Shown here piece by piece: positions 6,364 through 15,401 of a DNA stretch of 51,533 bases. Position numbers and translations under genes: made by a program. The notes beneath the pieces were generated by a model, which was not told the DNA's origin, made no database searches, and saw only the letters and a list, made by a program, of their open reading frames with translations. Source of the stretch: Streptococcus mitis (GTDB taxonomy: Bacteria > Bacillota > Bacilli > Lactobacillales > Streptococcaceae); assembly GCF_002096845.1 (NCBI RefSeq), contig NZ_NCVK01000005.1, positions 1 to 51,533 of the forward strand, read 5' to 3'. Positions within the stretch are counted from its first letter, which is position 1. The number at the start of each line of letters is the position of its first letter.

Positions 6364-7530
6364 ATGAAAATAACTGAAGTTATAAAAAAAGACGGTAGTA
6401 AAGTCTATCGTGCTAATGTATATCTAGGAGTTGACCAGATAACAGGAAAGAAAGTCAAAACCAAGGTAACAGGTCGGACACAAAAGGAAGTAAAACAGAA
6501 AGCCAATCAAGAAAAAATAGCTTTTCAGAAAGCAGGATCTACCAGACAAAAGGCTAGCACCATAAAAAACTATCAAGAATTGGCAACTCTCTGGTTGGAA
6601 AGTTATAAGAATACGGTTAAGCCAAACACTCAAGGCAATGTTAGAAAGCTAATCGCTAATCATATATTGCCTATCTTTGGGGCTTACAAGCTCGATAAGC
6701 TCACTACTCCACTTATCCAGTCCATTATCAACGAACTTGCTGACAAGACCAATAGAGGGGAAAAAGGGGCTTTTCTACACTATGACCAGATACACGCTTT
6801 AAACAAACGTATCTTACAGTATGGCGTAACCATGCAAGCTATACCGTCCAATCCTGCCCGTGATGTTGTTTTACCTCGTAACACTCAGAAAATAAAGCGG
6901 AAAAAAGTAAAGCACTTTGAAAATCAAGAACTAAAAAAGTTTCTTGGTTATCTCGATAATTTAGATACTCATAGATACCGTTATTACTATGAGACGACGC
7001 TCTATAAGTTCCTATTGGCTACTGGTTGCCGTATCAATGAGGCTCTAGCGCTTAGCTGGTCTGATATTGACTTAGACGGTGCCGTTGTACACATCACCAA
7101 AACACTAAATCGGGATTTAGAAATCAATAGCCCAAAATCTAAGGCTAGTTATCGGGATATAGATATAGATCAAGCGACTGTTAGCATGCTGAAGCAGTAC
7201 AAACTACGCCAAACTAAAAAGGCTTGGAAGATAGGGCAACGTGAAAGCGTGGTATTTTCGGATTTCATTCATGAGTATCCTAGCAGTTCAAGACTTAAAA
7301 GAAGATTGCAAACACATTTTAAGCGTGCTGATGTTCCGAATATAGGTTTTCATGGTTTCCGTCACACTCACGCTAGTCTCTTGCTTAACTCTGGAATACC
7401 ATACAAAGAACTCCAGTACCGCCTAGGTCATTCCACTTTATCAATGACCATGGATATATATAGCCACCTCTCAAAAGAGAACGCAAAAAAAGCAGTATCA
7501 TTCTACGAAACTGCACTAAAAGCACTATAG
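6364..7530 (+). CDS. int: tyrosine-recombinase integrase of the island
   Basis: 388 residues, full length for a phage/ICE integrase. An AP2-like arm-binding N-terminus (residues 1-55) is followed by a SAM-like core-binding domain (~65-165) and the catalytic domain. Visible active-site residues are Arg223 (GCRINEALAL), a Lys near 258-260, His330-x2-Arg333 (HGFRHTH), His356 (LGHST) and Tyr366 (MDIYSHL). AAAGG precedes the ATG. It should catalyse insertion and excision of the island. The attachment repeats were not found in the window, so the left att is probably outside it. The gene ends about 50 bp before its terminator, at the island/core junction. Confidence 0.93.
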   Translation: MKITEVIKKDGSKVYRANVYLGVDQITGKKVKTKVTGRTQKEVKQKANQEKIAFQKAGSTRQKASTIKNYQELATLWLESYKNTVKPNTQGNVRKLIANHILPIFGAYKLDKLTTPLIQSIINELADKTNRGEKGAFLHYDQIHALNKRILQYGVTMQAIPSNPARDVVLPRNTQKIKRKKVKHFENQELKKFLGYLDNLDTHRYRYYYETTLYKFLLATGCRINEALALSWSDIDLDGAVVHITKTLNRDLEINSPKSKASYRDIDIDQATVSMLKQYKLRQTKKAWKIGQRESVVFSDFIHEYPSSSRLKRRLQTHFKRADVPNIGFHGFRHTHASLLLNSGIPYKELQYRLGHSTLSMTMDIYSHLSKENAKKAVSFYETALKAL

Positions 7531-7580
7531 GGGGAGCAAAAAGGGGAGCAAATTTAAAAATCAACATTTCAAGACAAAGT

Positions 7581-7606
7581 AAAAATCCAATAGCAACAGG
7601 ATTTTT
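7581..7606. terminator. terminator after the integrase
   Basis: A perfect 8-bp stem (7581-7588/7599-7606) with a 10-nt loop; the 3' arm ends in five T. It separates the island from the corA promoter. Confidence 0.6.
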
Positions 7607-7618
7607 GTTAGATTTATT

Positions 7619-7646
7619 TTGAAAAAGGCCGATTTTGTAGTATAAT
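7619..7646 (+). promoter_or_regulatory. corA promoter
   Basis: TTGAAA (7619-7624), 16-nt spacer, TATAAT (7641-7646), 45 bases before the corA start. The 18 bases TTTTGTAGTATAATAGTA recur at the tsaB promoter. Confidence 0.75.
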
Positions 7647-7690
7647 AGTACGGTGTGAAAAAATCTGAAAAATGAGAAAGGATAAGGGAT

Positions 7691-8635
7691 ATGAAACAAG
7701 TTTTTCTCTCTACAACAACTGAATTTAAAGAGATCGATACGCTTGAACCGGGTACTTGGATCAATCTCGTCAATCCGACTCAAAATGAATCACTCGAAAT
7801 CGCCAACGCCTTCGATATCGATATTGCAGACCTTCGAGCACCGCTCGATGCGGAAGAAATGTCTCGTATTACGATTGAAGACGAGTACACCCTGATTATC
7901 GTAGACGTGCCGGTCACAGAGGAAAGAAATAATCGCACCTACTACGTAACCATCCCGCTTGGTATTATCATCACCGAGGAAACAATTATCACTACGTGTT
8001 TGGAACCATTACCAGTCCTTGATGTCTTTATCAACCGTCGATTGCGTAATTTCTACACTTTCATGCGTTCGCGTTTTATCTTTCAGATTCTTTATCGCAA
8101 TGCAGAGCTTTACCTAACAGCCCTTCGTTCAATCGACCGTAAGAGTGAGCAAATCGAAAGTCAACTGCATCAATCAACTCGTAATGAAGAATTGATTGAG
8201 CTCATGGAATTGGAAAAAACCATCGTCTATTTCAAAGCCTCACTTAAAACAAATGAGCGTGTGATTAAGAAATTGACCAGCTCAACCAGCAATATCAAGA
8301 AATACCTTGAGGACGAAGATCTGCTTGAAGATACCCTGATTGAAACCCAACAGGCCATCGAGATGGCAGACATTTATGGAAACGTCTTGCACTCTATGAC
8401 AGAGACCTTCGCCTCTATCATTTCCAATAACCAGAACAACATCATGAAAACCTTGGCCCTTGTGACCATCGTCATGTCCATCCCAACCATGGTCTTTTCT
8501 GCCTACGGGATGAACTTTAAGGATAATGAAATCCCCCTAAATGGCGAACCGAATGCCTTCTGGTTAATCGTCTTTATCGCCTTTGCTATGAGTGTCTCGC
8601 TCACTCTCTATCTCATCCATAAAAAATGGTTCTAA
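7691..8635 (+). CDS. corA: CorA-family Mg2+/divalent cation transporter
   Basis: 314 residues, the usual CorA length. A large soluble N-terminal funnel domain (about residues 1-250, with long helices rich in Glu and Gln) is followed by two C-terminal transmembrane helices. The family signature GMN is at residues 273-275 (SAYGMNF) at the end of TM1, forming the pore mouth of the pentamer, and the protein ends with the basic KKWF. It mediates Mg2+ (and Co2+/Ni2+) influx. It is followed 11 bases later by the DUF1129 gene, so the two are probably co-transcribed. AAAGGAT precedes the start. Confidence 0.92.
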   Translation: MKQVFLSTTTEFKEIDTLEPGTWINLVNPTQNESLEIANAFDIDIADLRAPLDAEEMSRITIEDEYTLIIVDVPVTEERNNRTYYVTIPLGIIITEETIITTCLEPLPVLDVFINRRLRNFYTFMRSRFIFQILYRNAELYLTALRSIDRKSEQIESQLHQSTRNEELIELMELEKTIVYFKASLKTNERVIKKLTSSTSNIKKYLEDEDLLEDTLIETQQAIEMADIYGNVLHSMTETFASIISNNQNNIMKTLALVTIVMSIPTMVFSAYGMNFKDNEIPLNGEPNAFWLIVFIAFAMSVSLTLYLIHKKWF

Positions 8636-8646
8636 GAGGAGTTCCT

Positions 8647-9324
8647 ATGTCTCAGATTGATCTACAAAAATTAACAAAGAAAAACCAAGAGTTTGTCCAC
8701 ATCGCTACCCAACAATTCATCAAAGATGGAAAAACAGACGCTGAAATCAAGGCTATTTTTGAGGAAGTCATTCCTCAAATTCTTGAAGAGCAAGCCAAGG
8801 GTACGACTGCTCGTTCCCTCTATGGCGCACCGACTCACTGGGCTCATAGTTTCACTGTCAAGGAACAATATGAAAAAGAGCATCCAAAAGAAAATGATGA
8901 TCCAAAATTGATGATTATGGACTCAGCTCTTTTCATCACTAGCCTCTTTGCCCTCGTCAGCGCCCTCACAACCTTCTTCTCAGCAGATCAAGCTTTCGGT
9001 TATGGATTGATTACCCTCCTCTTAGTTGGACTGGTTGGTGGATTTGCCTTCTACTTGATGTACTACTTTGTTTACCAATATTATGGACCAGATATGGACC
9101 GCAGTCAACGTCCACCTTTCTGGAAATCTGTACTGGTTATCCTAGCTTCTATGTTCCTTTGGTTGCTTGTCTTCTTTGCAACAAGCTTCCTACCAGCTAG
9201 CCTTAACCCAGTACTTGCTCCATTGCCACTCGCTATTATCGGAGCAGCCCTCCTAGCCCTTCGCTTCTATCTTAAGAAACGATTGAACATCCGAAGCGCA
9301 AGTGCAGGACCAACACGCTATTAA
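8647..9324 (+). CDS. DUF1129 family membrane protein
   Basis: 225 residues from the ATG at 8647, chosen because AGAGGAG lies seven bases upstream. The soluble helical N-terminus (~85 residues: LTKKNQEFVHIATQQF; ITDAEIKAIFEEVIP-like pattern) precedes four or five hydrophobic segments and a basic tail. This matches the DUF1129 family of Firmicutes, whose function is not known. Its position right behind corA hints at a link with cation transport or simply co-expression. Confidence 0.8.
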   Translation: MSQIDLQKLTKKNQEFVHIATQQFIKDGKTDAEIKAIFEEVIPQILEEQAKGTTARSLYGAPTHWAHSFTVKEQYEKEHPKENDDPKLMIMDSALFITSLFALVSALTTFFSADQAFGYGLITLLLVGLVGGFAFYLMYYFVYQYYGPDMDRSQRPPFWKSVLVILASMFLWLLVFFATSFLPASLNPVLAPLPLAIIGAALLALRFYLKKRLNIRSASAGPTRY

Positions 9325-9334
9325 GAAGAATGAT

Positions 9335-9363
9335 AAAAGCAACTGCAGGCGCGGTTGCTTTTT
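9335..9363 (+). terminator. terminator of the corA-DUF1129 unit
   Basis: A 9-bp stem (9335-9343/9354-9362) with a GC-rich loop, ending in five T. Confidence 0.85.
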
Positions 9364-9465
9364 CACTTACTTTTTTGATTTTAAAGTATTCTTCTGACAT
9401 CCCACATAGCTTTCTCTCATCTTTTGTGATAAAATAGGTTCAATCTATTTCTAGGAGGATGAGAT

Positions 9466-10500
9466 ATGATTTCTACTATTGGTATTGTTAGTTTATCTAG
9501 TGGCATTATCGGAGAGGACTTTGTCAAACACGAAGTGGACTTGGGTGTCCAACGTCTCAAGGACTTGGGACTCAATCCTATCTTTTTGCCCCATTCGCAA
9601 AAAGGATTAGACTTTATCAAGGACCATCCTGAAGTGCGTGCAGAGGATTTGATTCATGCCTTTTCTGATGATAGCATCGACATAATCCTATGCGCCATCG
9701 GTGGAGACGATACCTATCGCTTACTACCTTATCTTTTTGAAAATGACCAACTACAAAAGGTTATCAACCAAAAAATATTTCTTGGCTTCTCGGATACAAC
9801 CATGAACCATCTCATGTTACACAAACTAGGAATTAAGACTTTTTATGGTCAATCCTTCTTAGCAGACATTTGTGAATTAGACAAAGAAATGCTGACCTAT
9901 AGCCTCCACTATTTTAAAGAATTGATTGAGACGGGAAGAATCTCAGAAATCCGCCCTAGCGATGTTTGGTATGAGGAACGAACTGACTTTAGTTCCAAGG
10001 CTCTGGGGACACCTCGTGTCAGTCATGAAAATACTGGCTTTGACTTGTTGCAAGGAAATGCCCAGTTCGAGGGAAAAATCCTCGGTGGTTGCCTCGAATC
10101 CCTCTACGATATCTTTGACAACTCTCGATACGCAGACAGCACGGAGCTCTGCCAAAAATACAAACTTTTCCCTGACTTGTCAGACTGGGAAGAAAAAATC
10201 CTCTTGCTAGAAACAAGCGAAGAAAAGCCTGAGCCAGAAGACTTCAAAAAGATGTTGCAGACTTTAAAGGAAACTGGGATATTCGAGGTCATCAGTGGAC
10301 TCTTGATCGGAAAACCTATGGATGAAACTTTCTATGACGACTATAAAGAGGCACTATTGGATATTATTGACAGCAATATCCCGATTCTCTATAATCTGAA
10401 TGTCGGCCACGCAACTCCAAGAGCAATTGTCCCCTTTGGAGTCCATGCCTATGTAGATGCAAAAGAGCAAGTCATTCGCTTTGACTATAACAAAAAATAA
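9466..10500 (+). CDS. S66 family peptidase (LD-carboxypeptidase / MccF-like)
   Basis: 344 residues. The S66 catalytic elements are visible: GGDD at residues 79-82, nucleophile Ser109 in LGFSD, Glu211 in GGCLES and His315 in GHATPR, making the Ser-Glu-His triad. S66 enzymes either cut the L,D-bond of murein tetrapeptides (LdcA) or cleave toxic aminoacyl-nucleotides for immunity (MccF). The cytoplasmic protein without signal peptide and the MccF-like spacing do not decide between them. It has its own ribosome site (AGGAGG) and is flanked by terminators or gaps, so it is probably monocistronic. Confidence 0.85.
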   Translation: MISTIGIVSLSSGIIGEDFVKHEVDLGVQRLKDLGLNPIFLPHSQKGLDFIKDHPEVRAEDLIHAFSDDSIDIILCAIGGDDTYRLLPYLFENDQLQKVINQKIFLGFSDTTMNHLMLHKLGIKTFYGQSFLADICELDKEMLTYSLHYFKELIETGRISEIRPSDVWYEERTDFSSKALGTPRVSHENTGFDLLQGNAQFEGKILGGCLESLYDIFDNSRYADSTELCQKYKLFPDLSDWEEKILLLETSEEKPEPEDFKKMLQTLKETGIFEVISGLLIGKPMDETFYDDYKEALLDIIDSNIPILYNLNVGHATPRAIVPFGVHAYVDAKEQVIRFDYNKK

Positions 10501-10605
10501 ATAGTTTCTCTATTTTTGTGCTTTTGTATTCGTTTTCGTTACAATTTGTATCTGAATTTATTGCATTTCGCTAATTTCTATGATATCCTTTTGAAGGAGG
10601 TGTAT

Positions 10606-10869
10606 ATGACAAAACAAAAAATTAATCGAATCGTAGGTTCTATTGGTGCCTTTATTGGAATTATAGTATTTATTGCCTACATACCTCAAATTATCGCTAA
10701 TTTACAGGGAAATAAAGCTCAACCATTTCAACCTTTATCAGCTGCTATATCTTGCTTAATCTGGGTTATTTATGGATGGACAAAGGAACCTAAGAAGGAT
10801 TGGATACTAATCATTCCAAATTCAGCTGGTGTTATTTTAGGTGGAATCACTTTTTTGACTTCACTCTAA
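10606..10869 (+). CDS. SemiSWEET / PQ-loop sugar transporter
   Basis: 87 residues from ATG 10606 (AAGGAGG seven bases upstream). Three transmembrane helices with the PQ motif in TM1 (IAYIPQIIANL) are the complete SemiSWEET fold, which dimerises to form a facilitative sugar pore. The pattern of WVIYGW in TM2 and a Gly-rich TM3 also fits. The substrate cannot be read from the sequence. It stands alone, followed by a bidirectional terminator. Confidence 0.85.
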   Translation: MTKQKINRIVGSIGAFIGIIVFIAYIPQIIANLQGNKAQPFQPLSAAISCLIWVIYGWTKEPKKDWILIIPNSAGVILGGITFLTSL

Positions 10870-10888
10870 CAAATCTAATAGTATATAT

Positions 10889-10919
10889 AAAAAGCTGGGA
10901 AAAATTTCTCAGCTTTTTT
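10889..10919. terminator. bidirectional terminator between SemiSWEET and tag
   Basis: An AAAAAGCTG/CAGCTTTTTT-type stem with a short A/T loop; T runs on both strands serve the two convergent genes. Confidence 0.85.
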
Positions 10920-10953
10920 CTATATTCTCAGATATGCTAGTTACCTGTACACA

Positions 10954-11517
10954 CTAGTAACCGCTTTTCCATTCACAATCATTCTCGTGGTCATCAACTA
11001 GCCCTGCTGCTTGTAGAAAAGACAAGACCGCGACTGGGCCTGTGAACTTGAAGCCTCGCTTTTTAAGATCTTTGGCTAATTTTTCAGACAAAGGTGTTTT
11101 AGCTGGGGCTTGGCGGTAATCGGGAACATCGTTAACGATCGTTTTCCCCTCAACAAAAGACCAAAGATAGGTATCAAAAGAGCCGTACTCTGCCTGTAGT
11201 CGTAGAAAGGCTTGGGCGTTAGCGTGTGTAGCAAAAATCTTGGCTCTATTTCGGATGATGGCTGGATTCTCCAGCAAGGCTTCCAATTCAGCGTCTGTCA
11301 TCTCTGCGACCGCTTGAATGTGATAGCCATGAAAGGCTTCTCGGAAAGCTTGGCGTTTGTTGAGCACCGTTTCCCAAGACAGGCCTGCCTGATAGGTTTC
11401 CATACACAACAACTCAAACAATGCTTGATCATCATGGAGGGGCTGCCCCCACTCTTCATCATGGTAGGCAATGTAGAGCGGATTGGTCATCTTGACCCAC
11501 GAACAACGTTTTGTCAT
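10954..11517 (-). CDS. tag: DNA-3-methyladenine glycosylase I
   Basis: 187 residues, the usual Tag length. The zinc-snap ligands Cys5, His19, His177 and Cys181 are all in place (CSWVK; AYHDEEWG; DDHENDC), and the N-terminal MTKRCSWVKMTNPLYIAYHD block is characteristic. It removes 3-methyladenine from alkylated DNA in base excision repair. It lies nine bases after ruvA and is probably the last gene of a mutL-ruvA-tag transcript. Confidence 0.93.
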   Translation of the reverse strand: MTKRCSWVKMTNPLYIAYHDEEWGQPLHDDQALFELLCMETYQAGLSWETVLNKRQAFREAFHGYHIQAVAEMTDAELEALLENPAIIRNRAKIFATHANAQAFLRLQAEYGSFDTYLWSFVEGKTIVNDVPDYRQAPAKTPLSEKLAKDLKKRGFKFTGPVAVLSFLQAAGLVDDHENDCEWKSGY

Positions 11518-11526
11518 GCTTTGCTC

Positions 11527-12120
11527 CTATTTGACCAACATTTTAAGGGCCGACTTGATATAGTTCTCAGCTGTATCTGTCGTTCCTTCAAAGAATTTCT
11601 TGATTTTCTTGAGTTCGGTCGCCTTGTAGCCCAGTGCCAACATGGCTTCCATAGCTTCTTCCAGTTCTTGGTTTTCAGCGCTAGCTTGCACTGCGACCTT
11701 AGCAGGAAGGTCATCTCCTGCAACTACTACCTTGCCTTCCAAGTCCAGCACCATCTGCTGGGCTGTTTTCTTACCAATTTTAGGAAATTTTGTCAAATAA
11801 GTGATGTTCTTGGTTTCGATGGCTTGAACCAAGCCAGCATTGTCATCAGCAGCGATAATAGCCAGAGCTGATACAGGACCAATCCCAGAAACCGAAATCA
11901 GACTGAGAAAGAGCTTTTTCTCGTCTTCTGAGCGAAATCCATAAAGTAGATGGGCGTCCTCACGCACGACCTGATGAACATAAATTTGAGCTTCTTGGTT
12001 AACCTGACCTGAGTAGGCATAGGGGTTAGCTACATGCAGGATATAACCGATACCGTTGACTTCAAGCACAATGTATTTGGCAGTGATTTTGGTAATGATT
12101 CCTTTTAAATATTCGTACAT
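11527..12120 (-). CDS. ruvA: Holliday junction branch migration protein RuvA
   Basis: 197 residues. An OB-fold N-terminal domain ([20 protein letters not shown]) is followed by the two helix-hairpin-helix motifs ([13 protein letters not shown] near residue 75 and [16 protein letters not shown] near 115) and a C-terminal RuvB-binding helix bundle after a flexible linker. It binds four-way junctions and directs the RuvB motor. The gene lies 15 bases after mutL, with no ribB-type genes between them as I recall for S. pneumoniae. Confidence 0.95.
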   Translation of the reverse strand: MYEYLKGIITKITAKYIVLEVNGIGYILHVANPYAYSGQVNQEAQIYVHQVVREDAHLLYGFRSEDEKKLFLSLISVSGIGPVSALAIIAADDNAGLVQAIETKNITYLTKFPKIGKKTAQQMVLDLEGKVVVAGDDLPAKVAVQASAENQELEEAMEAMLALGYKATELKKIKKFFEGTTDTAENYIKSALKMLVK

Positions 12121-12135
12121 AGTTTTCCTTTTAGT

Positions 12136-14085
12136 TTAATATTTCCCCAACTCACGGAGACTGGTGTGATTTTCCTGAATGCGTCGGAACATCTTTTCCA
12201 TATCCGACTTGGTAAAATGCACCAAAACAGGACGTCCGTGGGGACAGTTGTAGGGATTGTCACATTGAGAAAGTTGATAAAGGAGCTGTCTGGCCGAATG
12301 ATCATCAATACGATGGTTGGCCTTGATAGACCGCTTGCAAGACATCATGATAGCCAGCTCTGCTCGGTATTTCTTGATAGAAACTTCCTTAGTCAAAAGG
12401 AGCATGTCGCACATCTCATAGATACCTGATTCAATCTCCTCCTCTGCCATCCAAATAGGATGTTCACGCAGAATAAATTGATTTTCCCCGTACTCTGCTA
12501 GAAAGACACCTACTTCCTCCAACAGTGCCATTCTTTCCTTGAGACGAAGGGCATCATCCGCTGGAAATTCAAAGATGTAGGGCACTAGAAGTTGCTGCTG
12601 GCTCTGGTCAACATCACCAATGCTTTCACGATACTCCTCGTACTTGACCCGTTCCTGCGCCGCATGTTGGTCTATGATGTAAAGTCCATCTCGCCCTTGG
12701 GCAAAGAGATAGGTTCCATGCATCTGTCCGAAAAATTCCAACTCTGGGAAGCTTGAAGATTCTTCTCGCTCCAGTTTGTCATAAGCCTTATCAAGACTAG
12801 CTAGGTCTAACTCCGGATGGTCTAATTGGTCATAGTTAGCAGGCTTTCTCTCTGCAAAATGCAGTTTTGCTGGCTTGGTCAATTGGTCCAAGGTTTCCTT
12901 GGCAAACAGGGTCAAATCCTGCCCTTCCTCAGTCAATTCTACCTGATAATCAGCTACTTCAGCTTGACTAGGTCTTGTCGGCTCAGTATTCTCATAGTAG
13001 AGCGTATTTTCTTTGAGTGGGAGAATGGTCTGCTCCACCTTTTGACGATTGCGCACAGTCGATTTGGCAAGATTTTCCAAGGCATCTGGTATCAAGGTTT
13101 GTTCCTTGAGACTGTTTGCAATAGCTTCTGAGACCAGGGTCATTAGTTCTTTTTCCTTGGAAATCCGCACCTCTTGCTTGGTCGGATGCACATTGACATC
13201 CGCTAGATAGGGGTCAATATGGATATGAATGACAGCCAGTGGAAAACGCCCCACCATGAGCTTACTACCATAACCGTCAAGAATAGCACGATTGAGTAAA
13301 AAGTTCTTGATATAACGGCCATTGATGAAGAGACTGATATAATTGCGATTGGCCCGAGTTAACTCAGGCAAGGACACAAAGCCAGAAATTTCGAAATCAA
13401 GATCCGAATTCTCAATTTCAATCATCTTCTTGGCACTCGCCAAACCGTAAATCCCTGCGATTGCTTGTCGCAGTTGACCAGTCCCAGCTGTCCGCGTCAT
13501 TTCCTTGCCATCACTAATCAAGCTAAAAGAAATCTCAGGATGGGCCAAACCCAGACGATTGACAATATCAATGATATGAGACAGCTCCGCTTGCTGACTC
13601 TTCATATACTTGAGGCGGGCAGGCGTGTTGAAAAAGAGGTCCTCCACACAAACCTTGGTTCCCACAGGACTAGTCGCTGGGATGACTTCCTCAACTTCAC
13701 CCCCACGCGCGACTAGCTTGGTCCCGTGACTTGCGCCATCCACCGCAGTCAACAGAGTCAAAACACTAACAGACGCTATAGAAGGCAGGGCTTCACCTCG
13801 AAAACCAAGCGTCCGAATCCGAAAGAGATCTGCCTGATTTTTTATCTTACTGGTCGCATGACGACGCAGGGCCAATTCCACCTCATCGTGGGCAATTCCA
13901 TGACCATTATCTGTGATTTGAATCTTCTTAAGACCTGCTTCCTCAATCTCAACGATAATCTGGCTAGAGCCCGCGTCAATGGCGTTTTCTACCAGCTCCT
14001 TAACAACGCTAGCTGGACGCTCGATAACCTCTCCTGCCGCAATCTGGTTTGCCAACACCTCTGGTAATTCAATAATATGAGACAT
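12136..14085 (-). CDS. mutL: DNA mismatch repair protein MutL (HexB)
   Basis: 649 residues. An N-terminal GHKL ATPase ([28 protein letters not shown]) is followed by a transducer domain, a variable linker (~335-450) and a C-terminal dimerisation/endonuclease domain. The nuclease motifs are present: [26 protein letters not shown] and CPHGRP, plus a clamp-binding-like QQLLVP. It therefore looks like a nicking MutL of a methylation-independent (Hex-type) system. MutS is not in the window. A TGG-TATAAT promoter lies just upstream (near 14130). Confidence 0.95.
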   Translation of the reverse strand: MSHIIELPEVLANQIAAGEVIERPASVVKELVENAIDAGSSQIIVEIEEAGLKKIQITDNGHGIAHDEVELALRRHATSKIKNQADLFRIRTLGFRGEALPSIASVSVLTLLTAVDGASHGTKLVARGGEVEEVIPATSPVGTKVCVEDLFFNTPARLKYMKSQQAELSHIIDIVNRLGLAHPEISFSLISDGKEMTRTAGTGQLRQAIAGIYGLASAKKMIEIENSDLDFEISGFVSLPELTRANRNYISLFINGRYIKNFLLNRAILDGYGSKLMVGRFPLAVIHIHIDPYLADVNVHPTKQEVRISKEKELMTLVSEAIANSLKEQTLIPDALENLAKSTVRNRQKVEQTILPLKENTLYYENTEPTRPSQAEVADYQVELTEEGQDLTLFAKETLDQLTKPAKLHFAERKPANYDQLDHPELDLASLDKAYDKLEREESSSFPELEFFGQMHGTYLFAQGRDGLYIIDQHAAQERVKYEEYRESIGDVDQSQQQLLVPYIFEFPADDALRLKERMALLEEVGVFLAEYGENQFILREHPIWMAEEEIESGIYEMCDMLLLTKEVSIKKYRAELAIMMSCKRSIKANHRIDDHSARQLLYQLSQCDNPYNCPHGRPVLVHFTKSDMEKMFRRIQENHTSLRELGKY

Positions 14086-14207
14086 CTTTCAGCCCCTTTC
14101 TGTATCTGTTTTCCTAGAAATTGATAGTGCTATTATACCATATTTCAGATAGGACAGAAAAGCTAGCACCACATAGAAGCCAAATCCCTCCACATAGACA
14201 AAGTCCC

Positions 14208-14236
14208 TTGCCAGGTGTCGTAAAATAGTGTTTAAT
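14208..14236 (+). promoter_or_regulatory. promoter of the LytTR gene
   Basis: TTGCCA (14208-14213), 17-nt spacer, TTTAAT (14231-14236). The gap to the start codon is about 55 bases. I did not find a convincing pair of LytTR direct repeats. Confidence 0.5.
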
Positions 14237-14290
14237 AAAGGTGTACAAGAAGTGATCACAATTTTGTATAAAAAACAAGGAGAGAAATTT

Positions 14291-14731
14291 ATGAAAGTAG
14301 AACTACAGATTAGTGAAACTTACGAAGAGGAAAGACTGATTGTCCAAGCACCTCAGCCGACAGATAAAATCCAGAAAGTCATCGAGTTCGCAGAAAATCT
14401 TGACCAAAAAGAAACAATCAAAGGGAAAATCGATAATCAGGTCTATCTCGTTGAGATTGGCAAGATTCAACGCTTCTATATCGAGAATCGGAAGGTTCTA
14501 GCAGAAACCGCGAGTCAGACCTACAGCATTGATTTGCGACTCTATCAGGTCCTTGAAATTCTGCCAACAACTTTTATCCAAATTTCCCAATCAGAAATCA
14601 TCAATATCGATTTCATCTCTCATCTCAAGCTCACCCCCAACGGTCTGGTAGAAATCTTTCTAAAAAACGAAAGCTTCACCTACTCTTCACGCCGTTACCT
14701 AAAAACCATCAAGGAGAAATTAGAACTATGA
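14291..14731 (+). CDS. LytTR-domain transcriptional regulator
   Basis: 146 residues from ATG 14291 (AAGGAGAG eight bases upstream). The C-terminal ~100 residues are a LytTR DNA-binding domain (YLVEIGKIQRFYIENRKV; LPTTFIQISQSEIINIDFI; YSSRRYLKTIKEKL). There is no receiver domain. The stop codon overlaps the start of a DUF3021-type membrane protein, the layout of two-gene LytTR regulatory systems such as HdrRM and BrsRM of S. mutans, where the membrane partner restrains the regulator. Targets may include bacteriocin or competence genes in relatives; here that is inference. Confidence 0.85.
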   Translation: MKVELQISETYEEERLIVQAPQPTDKIQKVIEFAENLDQKETIKGKIDNQVYLVEIGKIQRFYIENRKVLAETASQTYSIDLRLYQVLEILPTTFIQISQSEIINIDFISHLKLTPNGLVEIFLKNESFTYSSRRYLKTIKEKLEL

Positions 14732-15186
14732 AAAAACAAACCTTCCACGACGCAGCTACTGGTGTCCTCATCGGTCTCATCCTCTCTATCATCTTTTCAC
14801 TCATTTATGCACCAAGTACCTACGCCCCGTTAAGTCCCGACTCTCTGATCGGACAAATGATGGCTCAACATCAGGTTCACGGTGCCTTGGTCTTGCTCTA
14901 CTGCACACTGATCTGGGCAGCCATTGGTATTCTCTTCAACTTTGGCAAGCGATTATTCAGCCGTGACTGGAGCTTGCTCCGTGCAACTCTGACTCATTTC
15001 TTCCTCATGCTAGTAGGTTTTATCCCATTAGCAACCCTAGCAGGTTGGTTCCCCTTCCACTGGATTTTCTATCTCCAACTCATTATCGAGTTTGCGATTG
15101 TCTACCTCATCATTTGGACTATTTCCTATAAAAGAGCATCAAAAAAAGTAGACCATATCAATCAACTCTTGGAGCATAGAAAATAG
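14728..15186 (+). CDS. DUF3021-like membrane protein, partner of the LytTR regulator
   Basis: 152 residues with four hydrophobic segments (about 11-30, 53-72, 88-108, 112-133) and a basic C-terminal tail (KRASKKVDHINQLLEHRK). The ATGA overlap with the upstream gene shows translational coupling. Position and topology match the inhibitory membrane subunit of LytTR regulatory systems. The signal it senses is unknown. Confidence 0.75.
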   Translation: MKKQTFHDAATGVLIGLILSIIFSLIYAPSTYAPLSPDSLIGQMMAQHQVHGALVLLYCTLIWAAIGILFNFGKRLFSRDWSLLRATLTHFFLMLVGFIPLATLAGWFPFHWIFYLQLIIEFAIVYLIIWTISYKRASKKVDHINQLLEHRK

Positions 15187-15206
15187 GAATATCATAATAA
15201 GCAAAT

Positions 15207-15231
15207 CCGAGAAAGAAACTTCTCGGTTTTT
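15207..15231 (+). terminator. terminator of the LytTR-DUF3021 operon
   Basis: A 7-bp GC-rich stem (15207-15213/15220-15226) and a T run. Confidence 0.88.
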
Positions 15232-15322
15232 CTTTATCCTTCTGCACCTTACTATCATAGCAGTTATTTTCAGATCTTCTTTGTAAATTTTCTGTAATTT
15301 TCTATCTTTTTTCAAAATATTC

Positions 15323-15351
15323 TTGCATTTTTCCAAAGTTTTTTGTAGAAT
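15323..15351 (+). promoter_or_regulatory. promoter of the Nramp-like gene
   Basis: TTGCAT (15323-15328), 17-nt spacer, TAGAAT (15346-15351). The leader to the start codon is about 45 nt, too short for a metal riboswitch. Confidence 0.65.
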
Positions 15352-15401
15352 ATAGATTACATATCCAGATTATTCTGAAAATTCAAAAAGGAGTATTTAT
15401 C

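Noticed and set aside
7531..7690. Attachment site of the island
   Set aside because: I compared this junction with the left edge (1-90) and found no convincing shared core; the left att is probably outside the window, so none is annotated.
15187..15401. Manganese or magnesium riboswitch before the Nramp-like gene
   Set aside because: After the terminator and promoter only about 45 nt of leader remain.
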